DNA of 64,000 bases, taken from positions 277,625-341,624 of the forward strand of contig NMRA01000190.1 in assembly GCA_002633005.1 (NCBI GenBank). The letters are read 5' to 3'. The notes under the pieces were generated by a model that was not told where the DNA came from, did no database searches, and worked only from the letters and a program-made list of their open reading frames with translations. Shown piece by piece: positions 11,901 to 23,900 of this stretch. Within the stretch, counting starts at the first letter, position 1; every line of letters starts with the position of its first letter. Made by a program: the position numbers and the translations under genes. This stretch comes from Phoronis australis (Eukaryota; Phoronida; Phoronidae).

Positions 11901-14900
11901 ATAACTTATGAAAGAACAAATTAGCTGAATTGAGGCGTCCAATCCGTACGGCAATCGGCAGCAAGCGTAACATTTATTCAACACACTCAAGGATGATGTT
12001 AGGAGCCCCTCTCACATCATTGACGCATAAAAAATTCACTGTGATTGCTTAACTCTCACCTACGGGCGCACTAAAACTAGTGACAATTTCGTCTGATTTT
12101 GTTAGCGCGTTGCATTCAGAATCTAATACAGCTACAATTCAGAGAGATTGAATCTACCCACTGACACCCACCATCCCCACCCCCACTCCAAAATCGAATC
12201 CAAAATGGTCAGAAATTCGACTAACGCCAACTATAGGTCCTAAAACTCTTAAGTTAATGTGGGTCAATTGACTCGTAGCCCCGTTTTTCTAAATTCTTCG
12301 CTGTTCATATGCAACTGTGCAGGCAATCCATCTGTCGATGTATACAAGACCCGAGCTATACGAGAATTATAGGTAAAGTAACACATGACACGGGTTGTGC
12401 GCTGAACATCCAAAATACTCATTCACTTTGGAGACAAATTTTGTCTACACCTCCTTCGCCTTTCTTTGAAATACGTTCTCTCGTCTGATCAAATTCAGGG
12501 AATTGAGTTGAAATTATTTTTTGAGAATCTCGTGCAGATTTCGAATTTGTGTGTTGCTATCCATGTTTTTATTGTTTTGCTTGAATGTCTGGCTGAAATG
12601 CTGACATCGTAGACAACAGTATATGGACCGCCAACTCTGTATATTTTCACAAAATCCGTGACACAACCACCAAGACGTCATTATTCATTAGTGGCACTGG
12701 CACCGTAAGTCGTCTCGTTGGTTCCCTGGGTGTAGAAAACACGCAGGTATCATGTAGCACGCGCTTTATCACTGCTTGATGTAATCTCGACAGTCATTGG
12801 TTATCTTTACAGGAAAGAAAGAAAATGGTGGTTTGTGAACGATTTTAGCCTCGTCATGCAAGTGGCGTTTCTGCGGTAATGTTTTATAGCCATGTGCATA
12901 TATACAATAAACACACACCTGGCCGATATAACTGGTGTGTTATTCATACTGTGTGAATACAGGACAGCAACGGAAACAAATGTCAGTGACAGTAGAAAGA
13001 TGCACTCCGAAAAGGTGCAACCACAATTTTCTGGGATTCACATTTCTTGAACATGAGTTAAGCACCGAGTTGTCTGTGCAACAGACCACATTTGCACTTC
13101 CTCCATCAGTCATGCCAGTTTGTTTGCGCAAAGCGCTACCTGTTGAGAATTCGACCAGCCAATCACAAACGCCGGTGTAAAAAATTTCCTGATGAAAATT
13201 AAAAGATACTTGGGCATTCTCTACCACCTAGCGACACGCAAGAAACCAGCGAGCGTACGTCGTCTGCTCACCAACTGGAAGCTGATGTGCATTGGAACAG
13301 AGTGGCGCCTCTTCTGGGAATTCCATAAACACATGTCGGATTTGGGAATCTGTTGTCTATGATATATACTAGCGCTCGAGTGGTTTGTTTTGAGTCTCCA
13401 TTTTCCAAAAAATAATGGAGATCCGTGGATTACTTTGTTAGTTATTTCTTGGAAACCAGATTGGATGACAAAACAAACATCGATCGGAAAAACCCAAACC
13501 TTTCGGTCATACTGCATACAGACCGTGCCGCCCCCAATGGCCGGTCTTAACACTAACCATGAAAGAAAACACGTTACAATGAACTTATTCCGCAGTAGTC
13601 ACAAAGCCTACGAACGTTCTTATTCTCAATTTGGAATACAGTGTGCCTCGATTGTATTTTACTTTAGAGATTACATAAAACTCACCATACATTTCCAGGA
13701 TTTCCCTCAAAAACTGAAAAGCTGCCATCTTCATTGCGAAATTTCAGAATGTCGTTGTAACCTAATTGAGAAATTAAGATTGATAGGAGCCTACAACAAA
13801 ATTAAGAAGCAACCTGGAATGGGTACTTGTACAATCGGTGCTGCGCCAATCTACGTATTTTCTACCAATTTAAGTTTTCTACTTTCTCGCTTTAGCGGAA
13901 AGTCACCGGTTCCGTACCAGTTATCATTGTCGTATCACGTTTTTGCCGCCAAACTACGTTTGCTTGCCACGCAAAAGAGTGATTACTTTTAGCGACTTCA
14001 GACGGCGATTACAGAAAACATAGCGAAATGTCGAACAGACGACCCCGAGAGCATTTTTCACTTTTTTGACATGTTGATGTAAATTTTAGCCCTCCCAAAT
14101 AATGTGATCAGACGACAAGTACAGCAAATAAGTAAACCGATGGTAGCTCATTCTTATCTCTTTGTATAGTGCAATTTCTGGTTGCCAAAACCCGTGCCAA
14201 ATATTTTCAGCCCTCGTGTTTGAAACTAGGTCAGTGTCACGAGTGTCGTACCACAACAGTCGCGGGTATGGTTGTTAATAGCAGGCTGTCTGATACACGT
14301 TGTACCAGACGGGCGCAGGCCTGGCATGTAGGCCCACGGGTATGGTACCCGGGGTACAGTACACTTAAGAGGTATGATACAAAACGTGATATAAGTAGGT
14401 ACTGTATAGGGTAATGTGTTGTTTTTCTTGCTTCTAGGAAAATGCCATCGCCGTCGTCGTGGACATTGGAAGATATGCACAGATGTCTCAAAGCTATGGA
14501 CGAAGGGTTGGGATTAACGCTGTTTCTGAGCTATTTGGTTTCCCAAAGCCAACTATCGCCATCACCGCATGGGTCTGCATAAGTACGCAAAACATGGTAC
14601 CAAGTTACGCGGAAGTCCCAGAGTTTTGCCTATAAAAGTAAAAGATGATTTGGTGAAACATATAAAAGTTCTTGGCAATTTTTTTCTTTGGTATCACGCC
14701 AAAAGACCTTATGAAACCTGCATATCAATTGGCTAAATCCCATGACATCCATAAATTTAGCGAAAAAAAACAGTCTGCCAATAAAACCTGGCACTACAGC
14801 TTTATGAGACGACATCCAGACCTCAGTTTACCAGAAACAGTGATGCTGGCCACTACGAAGCTTTAAAGAACGCAGTTGCTCCTCGACAAAATAAACGAGT

Positions 14901-17900
14901 GTCCGACCTCTCTCCACTACCAAATGCATAAAATACAATGCGTCGCTCGCGTCATTCGGCGACTCAGCCACGAATACTAACCAAAAACCCGTATAAAAGC
15001 AAACTAGAAAGAAGAGCTGGTGCGCGACAAAAGAAACTTAGTAAACAGGCGAGGAAAGCTCTGAAAAAGCCCAAAGCCTGGAAAAGAAAATTCCATGAAG
15101 ATGTTAGTTCGTTAGATAGCAAAGCTGACGACACGTTTTGGATAGTATGCTTGTACAAAACGAGCAAATCTGGCGAGGATCGAGTGGGTCGAATGTGTTC
15201 CTTGTAAACGATAAGCTCACACGGAATGCACTGCGGGGGTTGTTTTATGTTTGTCATGCTTGTTATTCCGACGGAGACACTGATTAACGTCCAGTTTAAG
15301 TTTGTCACATTAGTACAGTTGACTGATCCATTTTGTTATCTTTGTGCTGATTTGTGATGTTTGTGGTGATTTGTTAGCACAGATTTAAGAAGACGGCGGT
15401 TCGCATTCGGGTCATAAGGAAACGTTGTTTGTTCTCATATGTTTCTATGTTGCCAATAAAAGGTTTGACTGTGTGCACTGTTTCTTTTTTCATCATTGAT
15501 TTGGTAAAATATTCATAGTCATTAGTATAGCAGCTCTGTTACGATTCTGATGTCTGAAAGGTACGAATTAGAAAACCGGTCACGTGAATGGTACTTTTAT
15601 TGACTTTTCTATAACCGTGTTTTGCAGCAAAAGCCGCGTTATCATTGTTCTTCTGAATCACATGTGTGGTTGTACGTGTGAAGCCACTAAGGGCCATGAG
15701 ACGTACAGAGAGGCGCATCCTTTTGTGGTACGAAACCAGTAACTTTCCCATACATGTCACAGAATTTAACTCTTTGACTTCGACTTCACATATCGAAACC
15801 AAAAATTCGTTAAATTACGAAAAGTAAACAAGCAGTGTTTTGACATTTTACAAAATTTTCCTTGCTGCGAGTTATTTTGTGACAAGCTTGCAGATTTTTG
15901 TTTGGGGATCTTAAAACGAGGCCGTTCTGGTTGTTCAGTGAATGAACAATTAAGGCCCAAAAATGAGTTACTTTTCAGAAAACATTCATTAGAAGAAATG
16001 AAAGTCAGTGATAAATGTAACAAACAAGCGAACAATTTGCGACCCTATTAAAAGGAAATAAACGATTATTGATCTGCCCACCTGATAGAATTAAGTCGGC
16101 TGCTTTTCCTGGTGATTCATGAGTAAGTCTGCCGGTCTTCTTCAGGTATAACGTTGCATAAGTTGTCGAAGCTAATTTTGTGATCACTTGCAGCCCGTTG
16201 TCTGACGGCAGGTGTTGCAGGTTGTAGACTCTATCTATGGCATGGCGAACAGAATTCCCCAGTACAGTTCCTGTAAAATTATTTGTATAGTCAAGAGAGT
16301 GATGGTGTACCCACCATGCAGTTCCATAATCTAATAAAGTCAATGTAAGTCCCTAGAAGAGTCTTAACACTACAAGCAATCCACAGTGAGGTGTTACTCC
16401 TTGGGACGTAAGGTAAAGTGCGTATTTCTTAGGCATGGTAATTTTGACTCCGGACTCTTCGGAGGGCTCTTTGACTATTGCTGCATCTCTTATTAAATGC
16501 GTTTGGGCATGGTCAAACTTGTGTGCTGTAAGGGTTGAAATTATCTGCAAGCTAGCAGATGAAAATTGTGGGGGATTGAATTTGGTGGCGACCTATGACG
16601 GAGCAGTTGGTGTATATACATGTAGGTGGAGCTACACTCACAATTTCTGTCTTAAGGTAGTACTGCGTGGGCTAATATCGAAAAACACATTTTGCCTGAA
16701 TTTCAGAAATTGAATTGTGAACCGTTGAATGCAAGTCCAGTCGTTCTTACCTATGACACTGACGGTTGAATGGACTGAGTCGGGCACAGCCTCCACTGGT
16801 GGGACAAGATCAATATGATGGGATTCAGCAGGTCTTGTTGTGGTTACATGGGGCAACGACTCTGTTCTGAGATTGGCTACATTGTGGACTAGAAGCTCGC
16901 CGTTGGGGTCAAGTATGATGTTATATGTGTCGACAACGGGTTCTCCCTCCGGCTACAATGAAAGATAAAATTCTAGCTTCCGGAAGCTACTTCACGTTAA
17001 AAGGGCAAACAATAATCTAAAGTCACGCAAACCAAAGTAGATGAAATATCATTTCAAACGATGCACTTTCAACATGTTCTCGATTTCTAACAGAAATTTA
17101 TCGCAGGCCGTCGGAGGTTTCAAGTCGGCATGACAATATGAGGATTGAAATTTACCAAATGGTTTTATAACGATATCATCGCCGGACATTTGCCGTTAGG
17201 AAGGAAAGGTAAACTCAAAATATATTTTCATCTGCAGTTTTCCTTGAGAATCCGACAGCCACAAAACAATCATTATGTGAGGAACACTACATTTTTCAAA
17301 AAGTGAACAATTAACAAGCACACTAATGAACATTACACAAGCACTTGTTCTTACAATAACATTGAGCCATTTCAGTACTCGGTCAGACAAATCCAGGCTT
17401 ATGGATGTTGCAATTACTTCTATCGCGTGTTCTCCTATTTCTAGAGGTGCGATAGGGAAAGAAATGACTTCGCTGTCGTGGCTGGGTAGCCATACTTGCA
17501 GGTAATCGCTTGGTTCACCTGCTTTTAACTTGGCACAAACTCCAAGTCCTACTTGGATATGAACTGAAACCTAAAAATGATTTTTATCAGAATTATAGTG
17601 AAAACACATTTTCAAGTAAACAGAAACTCTAAACGTCAGCTCATGTCGACGCCTATCAGCGGTAAAACTAAATACAGTAAACTTTACTTAAAACAATTTC
17701 TGACATCAAAACGAGGGGAGTGTTTTATTTGACAGTTAATTACATTGCTGCGTGGCTATGACGTCACTGGAATCAGACAACAGCCAAAAACTCAAAGGCA
17801 AGACTGTAGTGTTCGAATAATTATTCAAAGTTGGATTAATTAAAAGTAACTTACTGGCAAAATTTTGTTTGCATAATTGAATAGTGTGACCTTGAGTTCA

Positions 17901-20900
17901 ACTTGTTCCTGTCGTATTATAGAAAACGGTAGTGACAGCTGAATGAAAAATTCAGTGAAAACTGTAGTGTTTACAGGCTTGGCCACGCACAAACTTTGTC
18001 TTCTATTGACACCAATGGCTTGTACACTCCAAGTTGTGATGGAGTCTGGTGCTGTCGCCCGATAGGTGGCCGCTCCGTCGGCACTATAAAAAATCGACTC
18101 GTCTCATTATTGAAGTACGGCTCAGACACTTAAAGGTATTTATGTGATGATTATCACAAGATCAGAAGCACTACTGCACAAACAGACTGAGGTTGTCAGA
18201 CTTATACCTAGGCAAACACAATAGAAGGGTCCCCTCAACTACGTAATGCGCGCGCATGCAGGCCGACGGCTAAAATGAGGCTGGGGCTTGTTTTATCAAA
18301 GTTCGAGACCAGACCGGTCGTAGCTAATGAGATCGTTGGCAGGTTACTGCGCAGAGGGCTGCATTTTTGCATGAAAAAAAACTATTCTTAACGTAAACTT
18401 GACCGTAATAATAATAACACCCAAAATGAACGTCCACCTCATAAACCATGGTGATGAATTGTTTGGAAATCATGATGCGACCATTTGCTCTAAGACCGTC
18501 AGTACGACGTCTTTTGTCAAGTAAATTAACAATAGTAAAGTACCGAGTATATTCTTGAAGTTGAAACAAGGTACAAATAATTGCAATCTCGTTCATTCCC
18601 ACATAACCTCTAATTTTGGTATATAACTACCCGCTAAATCATTGCACCTGGCAGGAAATAAAGTCATTCTTAGCGATGAAACGTCTAACAGTCAACTACA
18701 GAGACAAATGTGCCAACGCATGGCCCGTCTTTTGTGACTGTGGTGGAATGACGTCACTGGACGAGCCGTCTATTAGAATGCGCTGTTAGTCAACTGTTGC
18801 TATGGCCAAAACATGTTCCGCTTTCATGTATTGTGTTAGAGCATATTTTCACCTTTTGGTGCTCAATTCTTCAAAAAGGAAGTCGAAACAAATGTGCAAT
18901 TGGTGCATCGTGGTGATCCCTTAACTGGTGCCTGCAAAGTGCCTTGATCACGTGACATGTAGCACTTCAAACGAATGTAATAATTTAGACCAGATGTTGG
19001 CGTAACTTGTGTACCATTTTATTTCTCTCAGTGTTGAAACTAAGTAATTCCACGAGTGGTGATCTTAACCCCAACCAAATTCTTACTCCATGTTGCTGTA
19101 CTGTAAAAAATAGAGAAAGAAAGCCTCATAGCCTTGATGATTCCATAGCCCCCCTCCCCCCGTCCCCACCGTTACATACAGAACTATTGAGGAATTCATT
19201 TCAACTACTCTACCGAGAGGCAGACTTAAAAGAATCTCCACCATAAACACAGCAATTTGAACGGATACTCGATTACTCGAAAAACATTTCTTGTAACTGG
19301 AAAAGATGCTCTGGGATTGACCATCTGAGATACGAAAGACTCCAGGCTTAGACCCAATGTATAAACACCTAGGGGAAGCTCATGGAATATCGCATTAGAC
19401 AGACAATTAATGTTTTGACTAAAGTGCACAGCATTCTCACGTTCTAAATCTTGGGTACATCAGATGTTTGCATGGTATTTGGCAGGCCTCACAGTGCACG
19501 TTCGCCTACTTATTCCGTAGATAACTTTGAAAGAAACGACTTTAATTACGCCCACGCAGATAAACGAATATCCATTGAACTGTTGAGAAACACGTGTAGG
19601 AGAAACGATTCATACCCGGTATCAACTTCGTCGAATATCCAAACCTCATCAAAATTATGTCGCGTGGGAATTATGCTTTTAATTTCTTCAAGCTTCGGAT
19701 TGGTTTCAAAGACGTAAGCAACCGATACACTTCGTGTAGGCTCAGTACGTTTTGGAGGATCCAATGGACGATGTGCTGGATAATTTGGTTGATGATGCGA
19801 AGAATATCGTTTCATTTGGCAGCATTTCAAGTACATGGTCCTACAAGAAGCCTTGACGCCCCGCAGTTCATGACCAATTCCTTTGATACAAGGCATAAAG
19901 AGAGTCCACTGACCCCCGAGCCGGCAGCACGTCTCATCCGTCAAAGTCTCGTTGTCAGCGAGAGACTTTTTCTGCCTGCCATCCGTTCGCTTTTTTCGTG
20001 GTGTCGGCGAATGATGATAGCATTCGTAACGTGGCCTGGTCGAGAGTGGAAAGTTGTCTGCATTTGTCAGTACACTAAATCCTGTGGTCTGAAAAGTAAC
20101 GACCAAACATCACAATAAGTCCCTGAATGAAGAAGAAGCCTGCCGAATACAGTTTAAAAGTGAGTGCTGGGAAATTATTAAAAACAGAATAAAAAGAAAC
20201 ATGTAACTAAAAATGATATCACTGCACATCAGCGGAAGGAATACTTCGATTCCCTATCAAATTTAGTTGTTCATTATTGGACGAAGAATTTGCCGCCCAG
20301 TAACGAATTGCATGACAGACAATGCAACCAAATTTTTGATAATAACACGGATCTGAATAAACCAATAATAGAAAACGAAGTCAACAATACATTTAAATGT
20401 ATTAACAATAACAAGGCCACTGGCATAGATGGAGTAGATACACAAAAAGGCAAGTCATGACGATTTAGGCATATCGTTTTAAATATATTAAACAAATTAT
20501 TTTTCAATAAAACTAATAGCAGGCTGGTTGAGTGGGTGACCGATGCAAAAAGTCTGTATGAAGAGAAGGCTGCATTTAAAAAATCATACAGCACAATTGA
20601 CCAGATATTTACCCTAAATGCACTGGTATAGAAATACTTAAGTAAGAAAAAGGGTAAATGATATGCTACTTTTGTAGATTTTAAAAAGACGTTTGGTAGT
20701 GTAAAATTCAGATTCTTATTCTATAAACTTATCAGTGCTGGTTTTCATGGTAACATATTAAAAGTAGTCCAATCAATGTACGAAAAATTAGAATCTTGTG
20801 TACGAGTGGATAATACTCACAGAACACGCTTCTTTAAAGAGGAAATTGCAAGGTCCAAACCAATCTTAACAACGATATGGTCCAAATTCTTGTTTCTTAT

Positions 20901-23900
20901 AAATTGCTATATTCTTAATATTAACTGAATTGTTCGTCGATATACAAAGTTATTTACATATATAGTGCCGCGGTGTTGTAACGCCATTGCTGTAACGGAA
21001 AAACAGAAACGGCGCCATTTTCGTTCGTTACACATGGGTGACGTGGTGTACGGGAACACAAAGGAAGCAAGTGTATCCAAGTGAGCAGCAGCGTAGATGA
21101 GGAATACTTTGAAAGATACTGGGATGGACAAGTGGCCTTTTCAGATAATTCCGACCTTTCGGACGTGGAGGAGGAGTTGATAGAACCCATAGGAACAATT
21201 TCAGCCGATTTCATAAAGGTGGTTTAACAAAACCAGGTTTAAGACTTAAACCTGGGCCCGGTTTCTAATCTTTGTACTCGAAACGAACTCGAAACTATTT
21301 TTGGCAATTTCTCTGCTCCTTTTGTGCGAACTTAAGATAATTGGTTATCAGACTGTGCTCGAATACATTATAAGTTTATGCATAGGAGTTTCTAGTTCAA
21401 GTTCGCCCTTGAAGGCCCTTATATTCGTGCTACAAACTCGAGTAAAAACTCGAAATTTCGAGTTCAAACTCGAACTTATTGCTTTAATATTGGGTTTACA
21501 AACTGTGAACTAAGGGCAATAAATTATCTACGTAAGTTATTGTGTACTCGAGCATAGAATAATAGACACTTATCTTGAGTTCGCCCAAAAGTAGAGTAGA
21601 AAATGCCAAACCTAATTTCGAGTTCCATTTCGAGTAAAAAGATTGGAGACCGGGCCCTGGNGACGTGGTGTACGGGAACACAAAGGAAGCAAGTGTATCC
21701 AAGTGAGTACAGCAGCGTAGATGAGGAATACTTTGAAAGATACTGGGATGGACAAGTGGCCTTTTCAGATGATTCCGACCTTTCGGACGTGGAGGAGGAG
21801 GAGTTGATAGAACCCACAGGAACAATTTCAGCCGATTTCATAAAGGTGGTTTAACAAAACCAGGTTTAAGACTTAAACCTGGTCTAATTTTAGACCTAAC
21901 TTGTATTTCACCAACATAGTGGTATAAACGTCTGAAAGCCTGGCTCCCATTCAGTAATGCTAGGACCTCGCTAAAAAGCAAGACTTCGCGAGATTACGTG
22001 AGATATTGCCATGTATTTTAAATGAGCACGTGACTTTGATTAGATTTTAGCTAGGTCATAGCGTAGGTCCTAGCGTCTACTGTACGCACGCCTGATTTTG
22101 TTAGACCAGGGAACCGGTTTAGTAAAAGCAGGTTTAAAGTATCTAAGCCACCCTGCTGCGTCGATCTGGATTAACCCAACAAAGAAACTATTGAAGTGCT
22201 TCAATGAAACCTTGATCACGTGGGTATGCAATGGCACGCACTAGTATAATCAGTGCAGACACTTGCGAAAAAGGTCTAAAAGCTTTTCTCATGAGGAAAA
22301 ATGTAATGTCTGTGCCCAACACACGTACACATTAAAGTACATGCTCACGATTAGCCGCAACATGATACATGTCCGAATTAATTTCCGTGCCATTTTAGTG
22401 TTTATTTTTCGCTGCCAAGGGGGGCCAAGACCGCTCCCCGGCGACATTAAATCGGAGACCAATGGATGTGGAACTCAGAAAAATTAGAACATGGTGTCTT
22501 CAGTCAAACACGTAGCGCTTACGACGGCGACACCCTGCTCGACCAGTCGTATTCTCAGGAATCCGTAGGACACCATCCAGCACGTACTGGTCTACACATA
22601 GGCGGATCCAAGGGGGTCAAGGCACCGGACCCCCTTAGTGATATCAATTCTATAACTTTCAAATTGTTGACTTGGTCCCCCCTTTAAAAAATTCCTTGAC
22701 CGACCCTCCCCCTTGAAAATCGTGGATCCGCTCCTTCTACGTTTGATCTTGTGTCGTAAAACTGCGCGAATAGTGGCAGAATTACATACAGCAGCGTAGT
22801 TTAATGTGCACAAATCACACGTCGTGCAAACAAATCGGCCATTTCATATACTGTAAGTTTATCAATCCCAATAGGCTTTACGCACCCTAATTTCCGGACA
22901 TGCGCAATCGTTAAACCCATTCGGTTGCAACTCCGCTATTCCACGACAAGCTAGGTTGTTAGAGAACTAAATTACGTTGGATTTAGGAATCTTTTAGTTT
23001 GCAGTAGCATTGGGTGGATATATGTTTGAGCCCGAGTATAGTGAGGCAAAATGAAGACAGCTGTTGAGAGGGATGAGGCAGGGACTGAGGACAGACGTGG
23101 TGGGACATTTTGGTACAAATGCAAGGTGTGCACTCAATGGAATGCCTATGCTGTTCTCACTGGATGGTGACCTGAGCACCCAAATCGCTTACATCCTGCC
23201 GTGTGACTCCCTCGCGCCACACCTGGCACCTTTTAAATAGCTCCAATACTTTAGTCAAGTCCACAATAAACTTAGCCTGTATTCACTACCACTACTCAAC
23301 ATCGCTGCAGGGTTGCTTAGAGTCGGACAACACCAACACAGAGCAAATCAGTGTTAGTTCCCGGAATTGCACGCTCTGGGGTACGTTCAGAGGCGTGGGT
23401 GACAGTAGATGAAGCGCCTCCAGTCACTGTACAGGCCATATCTCGCTAGGCCACTCGCTTCAAAAATGCACTTCTCGGGGGGGTGGCGAAGGGGCACTTC
23501 TGGGAATCAACAACAACAGTATGGCACCCTTCTTCAGGGGTCAATTTGGAGGAACCTTCACCGATTCTACGTACAATTACCTCTTTCGTAATCCAACGAC
23601 AGCAAATGCTTGCCACACACTCGGTAATTCTCTACTGTTTTGTACGTTGTGTGGACGATAACACTGCGTTCGTCACACGAACGAGCCAAATACGGCGGAG
23701 CGTGTCATCTTTCGGAAAGCGGTATACACCGCGGTAGGCAGCAACCGTGCGGCATGTTGACTGACTCGTAAACAAACGCAAACTACAACCGAACTTATCG
23801 CAACCGAGATAAAACAATGACTAGAAAGTTCACGTAGTTAGACCATATGAAAACAAATGGCAGGAAATTCATAACCCCCTAAACGTCACATCCGGAGTAA

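Noticed and set aside
13390-13992. 200-codon plus-strand open frame, the longest outside BEL
   Set aside because: No recognisable domain, and it overlaps exon 18 on the other strand.
16082-16270. The missing GCGEQ as a sequencing frameshift
   Set aside because: All three frames over the site lack GCGEQ, and the used frame keeps homology on both sides with correct phases.
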